The notes: generated from the sequence alone by a model not told the origin. 64,000 nucleotides of DNA from Nonomuraea endophytica (GCF_014203235.1 NZ_JACHIN010000012.1:320787-384786); one strand, 5' to 3'. Shown: positions 32,932-41,317, numbered from the stretch's first letter. Numbers and translations are program-made.

Positions 32932-33612
32932 TCATGAGTTCACCAGCTTCCGCAGGATCGAGGTGAAGAAGGCGCGGCCGTCGGTCGACGGGGCGCCGAC
33001 CAGGTCCTCGACCGCGTGCTCGGGGTGCGGCATGAGGCCGACGACGTTGCCGGCCTCGTTGGTGATGCCCGCGATGTCGTTGAGCGAGCCGTTGGGGTTG
33101 CCGAGGTAGCGGAAGACCACCCGGCCGTCCGCCTCAAGCTCGGCCAGCGTCTCGTCGGAGGCGACGTAGCGCCCCTCGCCGTGCTTGACCGGTAGCACGA
33201 TCTCCTGGCCGGCCGCGAAGTCGTGGGTCCAGGCGGTCCTGTCGGACTCCACGCGCAGCCGCTGGTCGCGGCAGATGTAGTGCAGCGAGGCGTTGCGGGT
33301 CAGCGCCCCGGGCAGCAGGTGCGCCTCGCACAGGATCTGGAACCCGTTGCAGGTGCCGAGCACGGGCAGGCCCGCCAGGGCCGCCGGGATCAGCTCGTCC
33401 ATCAGCGGCGCGAACCGGGAGATGGCCCCGCACCGCAGGTAGTCGCCGTAGGAGAAGCCGCCGGGCAGGAAGACCGCGTCGACTCCGTTGAGATCGTGGT
33501 CGGCGTGCCACAGCGGAACGGCCTCGGCACCGGCCAGCCGCACGGCTCTCGCCGCGTCCTGGTCGTCGAGTGTGCCGGGAAACGTGACAATGCCCACTCG
33601 GGCAGCGCTCAT
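32932..33612 (-). CDS. purQ: FGAM synthase, PurQ glutaminase subunit
   Basis: A 226-residue class I glutamine amidotransferase that supplies ammonia to PurL. The nucleophile elbow is VLGTCNGFQIL, with FLPGGFSYGDYLRCGA near the N-terminus and the catalytic His/Glu in GLMPHPEHAVE. ATG 33612 is preceded by ggaggga eight bases upstream. Its TGA overlaps an ATG in the purL frame. Confidence 0.96.
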   Translation of the reverse strand: MSAARVGIVTFPGTLDDQDAARAVRLAGAEAVPLWHADHDLNGVDAVFLPGGFSYGDYLRCGAISRFAPLMDELIPAALAGLPVLGTCNGFQILCEAHLLPGALTRNASLHYICRDQRLRVESDRTAWTHDFAAGQEIVLPVKHGEGRYVASDETLAELEADGRVVFRYLGNPNGSLNDIAGITNEAGNVVGLMPHPEHAVEDLVGAPSTDGRAFFTSILRKLVNS

Positions 33613-33791
33613 GACTTTCGTCCCTCCGAGGATGCGCACGCGCGCGCCACCATCTCTTGCTGGCGGATGGCGGTCTGCGGCGGTGCCCACAATCTATCGG
33701 GTGCGCGGGCGTGCCTCTGTGAGGGCCTCCGGATGCGGACATGCCGCCGGTACGGCGAGGCGGCGGCCTGCCGTACGGAATGGGGGGATTG

Positions 33792-34226
33792 TCAGACGGC
33801 GGCGAGCTCGCGCGGCCGGGTGTCGGCCTCGTCCCACGCCAGCTGCTTGCGCAGGTGGACCGTGGTGCCCTGGCCGGGCGTGACGCCGAAGGAGATCTCG
33901 TCCACGACGGAGCGCATGATCAGCAGGCCGCGGCCGTTCTCGGTCTCGGGAGGCGGGAAGTGCAGGGGCATCGAGGGCAGTCCGCCGCCGTTGTCGGCGA
34001 CGCGGACGTCGCACCGGCCGTAGCCGATGGCGGCCGTGACCTCGTAGCGGTTGGCGGGACCCCCGTGCCGTACCGCGTTGGAACATGCCTCGGACACGGC
34101 GAGCAACATGTCGGCGATGCAGCTTTCGCTTACGCTGAGTGAGCGCATAGCATCGCCGAGCACTCGCCTGACCATCGGTATGCCGATCGCATCCCGAGGC
34201 AGTGCCAACGAGAACTCAATATCCAC
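33792..34226 (-). CDS. RsbW-like anti-sigma / serine kinase ATPase
   Basis: A 144-residue GHKL ATPase of the RsbW/SpoIIAB type. The N box is LAVSEACSNAVRHG, G1 DVRVADNGGG and G2 ENGRGLLIMRSVVDE. Such proteins hold sigma or anti-anti-sigma partners and are very numerous in actinomycetes; the partner is not encoded in the window. The GTG at 34226 is set by ggagggg just upstream. It sits between purS and purQ on the same strand, breaking up the usual purS-purQ-purL order. Confidence 0.88.
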   Translation of the reverse strand: MDIEFSLALPRDAIGIPMVRRVLGDAMRSLSVSESCIADMLLAVSEACSNAVRHGGPANRYEVTAAIGYGRCDVRVADNGGGLPSMPLHFPPPETENGRGLLIMRSVVDEISFGVTPGQGTTVHLRKQLAWDEADTRPRELAAV

Positions 34227-34396
34227 CGGACCCCTCCCGGCGCCAGAACGTCACCTGGAGTAGGTTTCCCCGAGAAATCAGGGCTAACCGCAAAATCACG
34301 TTGTTGTTATTTAGTATTGGTAAGCCCGTGGGATTGTGGCACAGCAAAACCCGGCTTTAAGCCGCCAGGGGCAATTCTGGTGCCAAACGTACGCTT

Positions 34397-34642
34397 CTAC
34401 CCCTCAACCCTCACGACGTAGTCCTCGATGACGGTGTTGGCCAGGAGCGTCTCGGCCATCTTTCGGACGTCCGCAAGTGCCGACTCGTCGGCGGGGCCGT
34501 CCAGTTCGATCTCGAAGCGCTTGCCCTGACGGACCGCGGAGACCCCGGCGAAGCCCAGCCTAGGCAGGGCTCGGGCGATGGCCTGCCCCTGCGGGTCGAG
34601 AATCTCCGGCTTCAGCATGACGTCGACGATGACGCGCGCCAC
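34397..34642 (-). CDS. purS: FGAM synthase, PurS subunit
   Basis: An 81-residue PurS, the small subunit that bridges PurL and PurQ. The pattern VIVDVMLKPEILDPQGQAI at the N-terminus and ETLLANTVIEDYVV at the C-terminus is characteristic. GTG 34642 is set by aggagg six bases upstream. The first 83 bp overlap the 3' end of the membrane glycosyltransferase-like gene in another frame on the same strand. A roughly 170-bp spacer and the RsbW-like gene separate it from purQ. Confidence 0.95.
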   Translation of the reverse strand: MARVIVDVMLKPEILDPQGQAIARALPRLGFAGVSAVRQGKRFEIELDGPADESALADVRKMAETLLANTVIEDYVVRVEG

Positions 34643-35981
34643 TTGGGTCCTCCTGCGATGGCGATGGTGGTCGGGTGCCGAGGGTCAAGCCTAGTGCCAG
34701 GCAGACCAGCGGAATCGCCGGGATGACGTAACGCACGTCATAGGCGGCCAGGAAGGGCGGGGAGACGACCAGTGCGAGCGCCGCCACCCCCGGCAGCAGC
34801 GCGTCCCAGCGCCGACGGACCACCGCGGCGGTCAGCGCGCCGGCCAGGCCCAGCATCAGCACGGGGAAGGGCAGGTAGCCGAAGCGCTGGTAGGCGCGCA
34901 GCCATCCCGCGAACGGCTCGACGACGCGGGTGGCGGCGGGGCCGTCCTCGTAGGACTCGGCGATCTCCTTGACCGAGCCGTTCAGCGGGCGCTCGGCGGC
35001 GGGGAACTTGTAGGGCGTCTTCTCCTCCGCGGCGGTGCGCTCCCAGCGCAGCAGCTTGGCGAGGTCGACGGCCACCGCGCCGAGGTAGGGGCCGGGCTGG
35101 GCGAGGATCGCCTTCCTGGCGAACTCGCCGGCGAGCTGGTTGCGGTTGGCGGCGCCGGGCACCTTGAGCAGGGGCGAGAAGCTCTCCCACAGCCAGTACG
35201 GCGGGTAGGGCCGCTGCTCGACCGGCATGTCGGGGCAGAGCACGGCCAGGCGCTCCGGCGGCCTGATCACCGCGCAGTCGGCGAAGCTCATGGTCCTGGA
35301 CCACAGGAAGTTGCCGTCCGCCTCGGTCAGCGCGAACTTGCCCTTCTCGACCTTGGTCCAGGTGGCGTACGCGCCGAGTGGTATGGCCCCGGCCACCACG
35401 AGGGCCAGCAGCGGGCGCCAGCCGTATCGTCGCCGGCTCCTCAACTTCGTATACCGGCGAATGAGCAGGTAGGCGGCGGTGAGGATGAGCAGGGGCAGGC
35501 CGACCGTGCGGGTGATCCCCGCGAGCCCGAGCAGTAGCCCGCCCACGGCGGCGGTGGCCGGGGTCACCCGCCAGACGATGAGCGTGATCGCGGCGCAGAC
35601 CAGCACGATGAAGACGAGGTCGGCCATGATCATGTGCTCGAGCAAGACCATGAACTCGTCGAAGAGGATGGGCGTGACCAGCAGCGTGGCGCCCCAGCCG
35701 GGCAGGCCGCGGCGGCGTAGCAGCAGGTAGACGCCGACCGCGAGGGCCAGGCCGAGCAGGTGCTGCGCGACGGTGATCAGCGTGAGGCTGTGCGCGGGGC
35801 GCAGCAGCGCCAGCAGCAGGGAGTAGCCGGACGGGCGGGTGGTGCCGGGGGCGAGCTTCTCACCCAGGAACGCGAAGGAGTCGCCGAAGAACAGCAGCGA
35901 CGGGGGATAGCCGAGGACGGCCAGCAGGCGCAGCGCGATCGCGGGTATCAGGGTGACGATCAGGGCGCGGTGTGCTGACAC
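34560..35981 (-). CDS. GT-C-like polytopic membrane protein, copy 2
   Basis: A 473-residue membrane protein with about 10 hydrophobic segments. It resembles actinobacterial family-39-type (ArnT/PMT-like) glycosyltransferases. The first extracytoplasmic loop carries the acidic motif LFFGDSFAFL, followed by GTTRPSGYSLLL and RPAHSLTLITVAQHLLGLAL. An external domain of about 110 residues contains two Cys. Lipid-linked sugar transfer is inferred. It is a paralogue of the next gene upstream. After the last helix a charged tail (from SPSQEDPSGARHRRRH on) runs 83 bp into purS, as if an earlier stop had been lost. GTG start at 35981. Confidence 0.8.
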   Translation of the reverse strand: MSAHRALIVTLIPAIALRLLAVLGYPPSLLFFGDSFAFLGEKLAPGTTRPSGYSLLLALLRPAHSLTLITVAQHLLGLALAVGVYLLLRRRGLPGWGATLLVTPILFDEFMVLLEHMIMADLVFIVLVCAAITLIVWRVTPATAAVGGLLLGLAGITRTVGLPLLILTAAYLLIRRYTKLRSRRRYGWRPLLALVVAGAIPLGAYATWTKVEKGKFALTEADGNFLWSRTMSFADCAVIRPPERLAVLCPDMPVEQRPYPPYWLWESFSPLLKVPGAANRNQLAGEFARKAILAQPGPYLGAVAVDLAKLLRWERTAAEEKTPYKFPAAERPLNGSVKEIAESYEDGPAATRVVEPFAGWLRAYQRFGYLPFPVLMLGLAGALTAAVVRRRWDALLPGVAALALVVSPPFLAAYDVRYVIPAIPLVCLALGLTLGTRPPSPSQEDPSGARHRRRHAEAGDSRPAGAGHRPSPA

Positions 35982-37305
35982 GGGAACTTCGCTTCCTCGG
36001 GAGACCGCGTTCCAGGTTAATAGGAAATGTCACCATCCCGATCGCCAGACAGGTCAGCGGGATGGCCGCGAGCACGTATCTGATGTCGTATCCGCTCACG
36101 AACGGCGGGACGGCCACCACCGCCACGGCCGCCAGCCCCGGCAGCAGCGCCTCGGGCCGCCGCCTGATCAACGCGGTCGCCAGTGAGCCGAGAAGGGCCA
36201 GCGTGAGCAGCGGATACGGCAGGTAGCCGAAGCGCTGGTAGGCGCGCATCCACCCGGCGTACGGCTCGACGAGGCGGGTGTCGGCAGGGCCCCGCTCGTA
36301 GTTCGCGGGCGCGGGATCCTTCACCGGCCGCTCCTCGCGCGGAAACTGGTACGGGTTGCGCTTGCCGGGCACCACCCGCGACGAGGTGCGCTCCCAGCGC
36401 AGCAACTCGCCGAGGTCCCTGCCCACGGCCACCAGGTACGACCCCGGCTGGGCGGCGATCGCCTCGCGGGCGAACCGCCCGGCCACCGCGTTGCGTTCCT
36501 TGACCGGGATCCGGTCGAGCGTCCCACCCCATAGCCAGAACGGCGGCGCCGCCCGCTTCCCGGCGGGCTGATCGGTGCAGAGCCGGGTGTCGGATGGCCG
36601 GATGATCCGGCAGTCGGCGAAGCTCATCGTCCGTGCCCACAGGAACATCCCGTCCGCCCTGGCCAGGGCCGGGGAGCCGGTCTCGGCGAACGCCCAGGCG
36701 GAGTACGCCAGCAGCGGCGCCATCCCGGCCGCCGCCAGTCGCAGCACCGGTCGCCACCCTGCCCGGCGCGCCGCCAGGTAGGCCAGGCCGAGCACGAGCA
36801 CCGGCAGGCCGACCGTCCTGGTGAGCGCGGCGGCTCCGAGCAGCAGGCCGGCGGTGCCGTACCTGCTGCTGAGCAGGGTGAGCACGCCGCCCGTCAGCAG
36901 CGCGGCGAACAGCGCGTCGGCCATCACCATGTGCTCCATGAGGATGAGGAACTCATCGAACAGCAGCGGCGTGACGACCAGCGTGGCGCCCCACCCGGGC
37001 AGGCCGCGGCGGCGTAGTAATGCATAGACCGAAACCGCCAGGACGAGCCCGATCACGTGCTGCACGGCGGTCACCAGCGCCAGGCTGTGCGCCGGGCGGA
37101 GCAGGTGCAGGAAGATGGAGTAACCCGCAGGTCGGAACGTTCCAGGGACAGGCTCGCGGAGGTAGGTGAAGGAGTCGGCGAAGAACAGCAGGGCCGGGGG
37201 ATGCCCGGCCATGGTCAGCACGCGCAACACCACGGCCGGGACCAGTGCCGCGACCAGAAACCAGTGGTTTCCGGGCAGCACAAAGACACGTGATGTCGAT
37301 ATCAC
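35860..37305 (-). CDS. GT-C-like polytopic membrane protein, copy 1
   Basis: A 481-residue paralogue of the downstream protein, with matching motifs LFFADSFTYL, GTFRPAGYSIFL, RRRGLPGWGATLVVTPLLFD and FLWARTMSFADCRIIRP. It has about 10 membrane helices and one external domain. GTG 37305 has aaggag five bases upstream. Beyond the final helix the frame runs on through a basic tail and overlaps the start of copy 2 by 122 bp. Function is inferred only from the fold type. Confidence 0.8.
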   Translation of the reverse strand: MISTSRVFVLPGNHWFLVAALVPAVVLRVLTMAGHPPALLFFADSFTYLREPVPGTFRPAGYSIFLHLLRPAHSLALVTAVQHVIGLVLAVSVYALLRRRGLPGWGATLVVTPLLFDEFLILMEHMVMADALFAALLTGGVLTLLSSRYGTAGLLLGAAALTRTVGLPVLVLGLAYLAARRAGWRPVLRLAAAGMAPLLAYSAWAFAETGSPALARADGMFLWARTMSFADCRIIRPSDTRLCTDQPAGKRAAPPFWLWGGTLDRIPVKERNAVAGRFAREAIAAQPGSYLVAVGRDLGELLRWERTSSRVVPGKRNPYQFPREERPVKDPAPANYERGPADTRLVEPYAGWMRAYQRFGYLPYPLLTLALLGSLATALIRRRPEALLPGLAAVAVVAVPPFVSGYDIRYVLAAIPLTCLAIGMVTFPINLERGLPRKRSSRVSTPRPDRHPDTRDRAAPAGRPRLSPVAAVLRRLLRVPG

Positions 37306-37532
37306 GTCGGCTCCTTTGGCGGTCGTTTACCTCTTCTTGCCGCCTGTTGTCCAAAGGGTTCACGCCCGTTACGTGGGGAACTTGGACGACATGGGGCTTG
37401 CGCGAAGGGCTGTGAGTTCTGCCACCATGTCCCCATATGTGGACGAATCACCACCAAGTGGTTTGGACGCCCAGAAGGCCGGCCGCCGGTGGCAACCCCA
37501 CCCACCCCGGCCCCTACTGCACAGGAGCGGCC
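37306..37532. other. Intergenic control region upstream of the dehydrogenase operon
   Basis: A 227-bp spacer. It contains an imperfect palindrome GTCCCCATATGTGGAC (37429-37444) and a small hairpin accac-caa-gtggt (37450-37462). Promoter hexamers are not obvious. The palindrome is the best candidate regulator site for the operon. Confidence 0.35.
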
Positions 37533-37604
37533 ATGAGCGAGCTTGTCGAGGTCATCATTAGACACAGCACCCTGGTCATGAGCCCGACGAAGGAGGGCTC
37601 GTGA
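37533..37604 (+). CDS. 23-codon small ORF A, coupled to E1-alpha
   Basis: An ATG with a good ribosome-binding site (aggag, five bases upstream) opens a 23-residue peptide containing EVIIRHS and LVMSPTKEGS. Its TGA overlaps the GTG start of the E1-alpha gene (GTGA), and its codons for TKEG contain the aaggagg that serves that gene. A near-identical ORF precedes E1-beta (19 of 23 residues, 63 of 72 bases). It may be a real peptide or a translational coupler. No family is recognised. Confidence 0.55.
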   Translation: MSELVEVIIRHSTLVMSPTKEGS

Positions 37605-38692
37605 CCGTCGACGCCTCTCGTGGTGCTGAAGCACCCCCAGAGCTCGTCCAGTTGCTCACCCCCGAGGGCGAGCGAGTCGAGCACCCCGACTACGACATCG
37701 ACCTGACACCGGAAGAGGTCAGGTCGCTCTACCGCGATCTCGTGCTCGTCCGCCGCATCGACCTCGGAGCGGTGGCGCTGCAACGCCAGGGCGAACTGGG
37801 CATCTGGGCATCGCTGCTCGGCCAGGAAGCCGCACAGATCGGTTCAGGCCGGGCGCTCACCGATTCCGACATGGCGTTCCCGACCTACCGCGAGCACGGC
37901 GTGGCCTGGTGCCGCGACGTCGACCCGGTCAAGCTCCTGGGTCTGTTCCGGGGCGTCAACCACGGCGGCTGGGACCCCGTCGAGCACAACTTCCACCTCT
38001 ACACGATCGTGATCGGCAGCCAGACGCTCCACGCGGTCGGCTACGCCATGGGCATCCAGCGCGACGGCGGCGAGGGCGCCGCGATCGTCTACTTCGGCGA
38101 CGGCGCCTCCTCCCAGGGCGACGTCAACGAGTCGTTCGTCTGGGCCAGCGTCTTCAACGCCCCGGTCGTCTTCTTCTGCCAGAACAACCAGTGGGCCATC
38201 TCCGAGCCGATCGAGAAGCAGTCCCGCATCCCGCTCTACCGGCGCGCCTCCGGGTTCGGCTTCCCCGGACTCCGGGTCGACGGCAACGACGTCTTCGCCT
38301 GCCTCGCGGTCACCCGCAAGGCGCTGGCCGACGCCCGCAGCGGTCAGGGCCCCACGCTGATCGAGGCCTTCACCTACCGCATGGGCGCCCACACCACCAC
38401 CGACGACCCCACCCGCTACCGGGTCGCCTCCGAGCTCGAAGCCTGGAAGCTCAAGGACCCCATCGAGCGGGTCAAGGCGTACCTGTTCAAGCAGGAGATG
38501 GCCGACCAGGAGTTCTTCGACGCCATCGACGCCGAGGCCGAGCAGCTCGGCGCTGACGTGCGCCGGCGCTGCCTGGAGATGCCCGACCCCCAGCCGCTCG
38601 ACATCTTCGACCACGTCTACCGCGAGCCGCACGCCCTGATCGACGAGGAGCGCGCCCAGTTCGCCGCCTACCTGGAAGGGTTCGAGGCATGA
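37601..38692 (+). CDS. bkdA: Branched-chain 2-oxoacid dehydrogenase E1 alpha subunit
   Basis: A 363-residue thiamine-diphosphate enzyme subunit. The ThDP motif runs GDGASSQGDVNESFVWA ... FFCQNNQWAIS, with the phosphorylation-loop-like region YRMGAHTTTDDPTRYR. With E1-beta it decarboxylates branched-chain 2-oxo acids and transfers the acyl group to lipoyl-E2. Branched-chain rather than pyruvate specificity is inferred from the ETAK lipoyl motif of the E2 and the heterodimeric E1. The GTG at 37601 is coupled to small ORF A, and its TGA overlaps the ATG of small ORF B. Confidence 0.9.
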   Translation: MTVDASRGAEAPPELVQLLTPEGERVEHPDYDIDLTPEEVRSLYRDLVLVRRIDLGAVALQRQGELGIWASLLGQEAAQIGSGRALTDSDMAFPTYREHGVAWCRDVDPVKLLGLFRGVNHGGWDPVEHNFHLYTIVIGSQTLHAVGYAMGIQRDGGEGAAIVYFGDGASSQGDVNESFVWASVFNAPVVFFCQNNQWAISEPIEKQSRIPLYRRASGFGFPGLRVDGNDVFACLAVTRKALADARSGQGPTLIEAFTYRMGAHTTTDDPTRYRVASELEAWKLKDPIERVKAYLFKQEMADQEFFDAIDAEAEQLGADVRRRCLEMPDPQPLDIFDHVYREPHALIDEERAQFAAYLEGFEA

Positions 38693-38760
38693 GCGAGCGG
38701 AGCGAGGTCATCATTAGACACAGCAGCTTGGTCATGAGTCCGACGAAGGAGGACTCATGA
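38689..38760 (+). CDS. 23-codon small ORF B, coupled to E1-alpha and E1-beta
   Basis: The ATG overlaps the E1-alpha TGA (ATGA) with ggaaggg upstream. The 23-residue peptide again carries EVIIRHS and LVMSPTKEDS. Its TGA overlaps the ATG of E1-beta, and the codons for TKED provide aaggagg. It therefore links the two E1 genes by overlaps at both ends. The first seven codons contain gagcggagcgag, a motif related to the segment inserted in the oxidoreductase gene at 53205-53275. Confidence 0.6.
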   Translation: MSERSEVIIRHSSLVMSPTKEDS

Positions 38761-39737
38761 CCGTGCTGAGCCTGTCGAAGGCGCTCAACGAGGGCATGCG
38801 CAAGGCCATGGAGGACGACCCCAAGGTCCTCATCATGGGCGAGGACGTCGGCAAGCTCGGCGGCGTCTTCCGCGTCACCGACGGCCTGCAGAAGGACTTC
38901 GGCGACGACCGGGTCATCGACACCCCGCTCGCCGAGTCCGGCATCATCGGCACCGCCATCGGCCTGGCGCTGCGCGGCTTCCGCCCGGTGTGCGAGATCC
39001 AGTTCGACGGCTTCGTCTTCCCGGCCGCCGACCAGATCATCACCCAGCTGGCCAAGATGCCCATGCGCTCGCTCGGGGCGATCAAGCTGCCCATCGTGGT
39101 CCGCATCCCGTGCGGCGGCGGCATCGGCGCGGTCGAGCACCACAGCGAGTCGCCCGAGTCGTACTTCACCCACACCGCCGGGCTGCGCGTCGTCGCCTGC
39201 TCCAACCCGCTCGACGCCTACTCGATGATCCAGCAGGCCATCAGCAGCGACGACCCGGTCATCTTCTTCGAGCCCAAGCGCCGCTACTGGGAGAAGGCCG
39301 AGGTCGACACCGGCACCACCGACTGGTGGACCCCCTTCGATCAGGCCTCTGTGGTACGGCAGGGCACCGACCTCACGCTCGTCGCCTACGGCCCCATGGT
39401 CAAGACCTGCCTGGAGGTGGCGGCCGCCGCCGCCGAGGAAGGCCGCTCCCTGGAGGTCATCGACCTGCGCTCACTCAACCCGCTGGACACCCCGCGCCTC
39501 ATGGACTCGGTACGCAGGACCGGCCGGGTCGTCATCGTGCACGAGGCGCCCGTCTACAGCGGCTTCGGCGCCGAGCTCGCCGCCCGCATCACCGAGCAGT
39601 GCTTCTACCACCTGGAGGCGCCGGTGCTGCGGGTCGGCGGGTTCTCCACCCCCTACCCGCCGTCGAAGCTCGAAGAGCACTACCTGCCCGACCTGGACAG
39701 GGTGCTCGACGCCGTCGACCGCGCCTACGCCTACTGA
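38757..39737 (+). CDS. bkdB: Branched-chain 2-oxoacid dehydrogenase E1 beta subunit
   Basis: A 326-residue transketolase-type beta subunit. The conserved IMGEDVGKLGGVFRVTDGL, TPLAESGIIGTAIGLAL, the EHHSESPESYFTHTAGL segment typical of branched-chain enzymes, and VYSGFGAELAARI in the C-terminal domain are all present. It pairs with E1-alpha to form the ThDP site. The ATG is coupled to small ORF B. The E2 gene follows after 14 bp. Confidence 0.92.
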   Translation: MTVLSLSKALNEGMRKAMEDDPKVLIMGEDVGKLGGVFRVTDGLQKDFGDDRVIDTPLAESGIIGTAIGLALRGFRPVCEIQFDGFVFPAADQIITQLAKMPMRSLGAIKLPIVVRIPCGGGIGAVEHHSESPESYFTHTAGLRVVACSNPLDAYSMIQQAISSDDPVIFFEPKRRYWEKAEVDTGTTDWWTPFDQASVVRQGTDLTLVAYGPMVKTCLEVAAAAAEEGRSLEVIDLRSLNPLDTPRLMDSVRRTGRVVIVHEAPVYSGFGAELAARITEQCFYHLEAPVLRVGGFSTPYPPSKLEEHYLPDLDRVLDAVDRAYAY

Positions 39738-39751
39738 GAGGGGGATCCCGT

Positions 39752-41233
39752 ATGCGACGCGAGTTCAAGCTCCCCGACGTCGGCGAGGGACTGACCGAGG
39801 CGGAGATCGTCCGGTGGAAGGTGAAGGCGGGTGACGCGGTCAAGGTCGACCAGATCGTGGTCGAGATCGAGACCGCCAAGTCCATCGTCGAGCTGCCCAT
39901 TCCGTGGGACGGGGTGGTCGCCGACCTGATGGCCGAGGAGGGCCAGACCGTCGACGTCGGCCTGCCCATCATCGCCATCGACACGGCCGCCGGGCAGGCG
40001 GCCGAGCGTTCCGAGGCGCTGGCCGACGACATGGTGCCCAGCCCCCCGGCTGAGGCCGCCGTGGAGCCGGGCGTTCACGGGAGCCCGGCGCCCAAGGAGG
40101 AGCGCCAGGCGGTCCTGGTGGGTTACGGCGTCAAGACCGGCGCCGCCCAGCGCCGCCCACGCAAGCAACCCGCCCCGGCCGCGCCATCAAGCCCGGCAGC
40201 CACGGGAACCGCGGGAGCCGCCGCTCCCGCGGCGTCGGGGGCGTCCACGGCATCCGGGGCATCCGGGGCGTCCGCGGCGCCTGTGGCCCCCGCCGCGCCT
40301 GTGGCCAACCCGGCCCGCACGGAGGTCACCGGCCCCACCCCGGCGAGCACGTCCGCATCGGAGGCCGGCCGTGTGGTCGTCCTGGCCAAGCCGCCGGTAC
40401 GGAAGCTGGCCAAGGATCTGGGCGTCGACCTGACCACCCTCAGCGGCACCGGCCCCCAGGGCTCGATCACCAGGGAGGACATCCACGCCGCCGCCGAAGG
40501 CGCCACCCAGGAGGTGACGGCTCGGCCGGCCGTACAGGAAGAGCGCATTGCGATCAAGGGCGTGCGCAAGATGACCGCGCAGGCCATGGTGACCAGCGCG
40601 TTCACCGCCCCGCACGTCACCGAGTTCCTGCAGCTCGACGTGAGCGCGACCATGGAGGCCGTCCAGCGCCTGCGCGCGGTGCCGGACTTCGCCGAGGTCA
40701 AGGTCTCGCCGCTGCTGCTGGTGGCCAAGGCGGTGCTGGTGGCCGCCCGCCGCTACCCGATGATCAACTCGGCCTGGGACGAGCAGGCCCAGGAGATCGT
40801 GGTCAAGCACTACGTGAACCTGGGGATCGCCGCGGCCACGCCGCGCGGCCTGGTGGTGCCGAACGTCAAGTCGGCCCACACGCTGTCGCTGCCCGAGCTG
40901 GCCGAGGCGCTCGGCAAGCTCACCGAGACGGCCAGGGCGGGCCGGACGCAGCCGGCGGAGATGTCCGGCGGCACGTTCACGATCACCAACGTGGGCGTGT
41001 TCGGCGTCGACACCGGCACCCCGATCATCAACCCGGGCGAGGCCGCGATCCTGGCGTTCGGCCAGGTGCGGGACATGCCGTGGGTGGTGGACGGCGAGCT
41101 GGCGGTGCGCAAGGTGACGACGCTGGCGCTGTCGTTCGACCACCGGATCGTCGACGGCGAGCTGGGCTCGCTGTTCCTGCGTGACGTGGGCGCGATGCTG
41201 GAGGATCCGCTGCGGATGCTCGCCTGGAGCTGA
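39752..41233 (+). CDS. bkdC: Branched-chain 2-oxoacid dehydrogenase E2 (dihydrolipoyl acyltransferase)
   Basis: A 493-residue acyltransferase. The N-terminal lipoyl domain carries Lys43 in EIETAKSIVELP. An Ala/Pro/Thr-rich linker (about residues 125-210) is followed by a peripheral subunit-binding domain (PPVRKLAKDLGVDL) and the catalytic domain with the HxxxDG motif in FDHRIVDGELG. It forms the multimeric core that passes acyl groups to CoA, giving isobutyryl-, isovaleryl- and 2-methylbutyryl-CoA. The ATG at 39752 has gaggggg upstream. No E3 gene is in the window. A strong terminator follows. Confidence 0.93.
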   Translation: MRREFKLPDVGEGLTEAEIVRWKVKAGDAVKVDQIVVEIETAKSIVELPIPWDGVVADLMAEEGQTVDVGLPIIAIDTAAGQAAERSEALADDMVPSPPAEAAVEPGVHGSPAPKEERQAVLVGYGVKTGAAQRRPRKQPAPAAPSSPAATGTAGAAAPAASGASTASGASGASAAPVAPAAPVANPARTEVTGPTPASTSASEAGRVVVLAKPPVRKLAKDLGVDLTTLSGTGPQGSITREDIHAAAEGATQEVTARPAVQEERIAIKGVRKMTAQAMVTSAFTAPHVTEFLQLDVSATMEAVQRLRAVPDFAEVKVSPLLLVAKAVLVAARRYPMINSAWDEQAQEIVVKHYVNLGIAAATPRGLVVPNVKSAHTLSLPELAEALGKLTETARAGRTQPAEMSGGTFTITNVGVFGVDTGTPIINPGEAAILAFGQVRDMPWVVDGELAVRKVTTLALSFDHRIVDGELGSLFLRDVGAMLEDPLRMLAWS

Positions 41234-41243
41234 CGCCACCCGA

Positions 41244-41286
41244 CAGGCCGCCGCCCGCGAAGGGTGGCGGCCTGTTGTGTTTTGTG
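41244..41286 (+). terminator. Rho-independent terminator of the dehydrogenase operon
   Basis: A 13-bp stem, caggccgccgccc (41244-41256) with gggtggcggcctg (41262-41274), has one G-T pair and a 5-nt loop and is followed by ttgtgttttgtgg. It lies 11 bp after the E2 stop. Confidence 0.85.
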
Positions 41287-41317
41287 GCTTCAAGGGGATT
41301 TACGAGATCCGATTTGG

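Noticed and set aside
33739..33765. Possible terminator hairpin after the RsbW-like gene
   Set aside because: GC-rich arms can pair in several ways and no U tract follows; too uncertain to list.
34356..34368. cggctttaagccg near-palindrome upstream of the RsbW-like gene
   Set aside because: The loop would be a single base and the sequence has no clear promoter relation.
37430..37561. 44-codon frame starting MSPYVDES upstream of the dehydrogenase operon
   Set aside because: No ribosome-binding site, Pro/His/Arg-rich late part, and it overlaps small ORF A in another frame.
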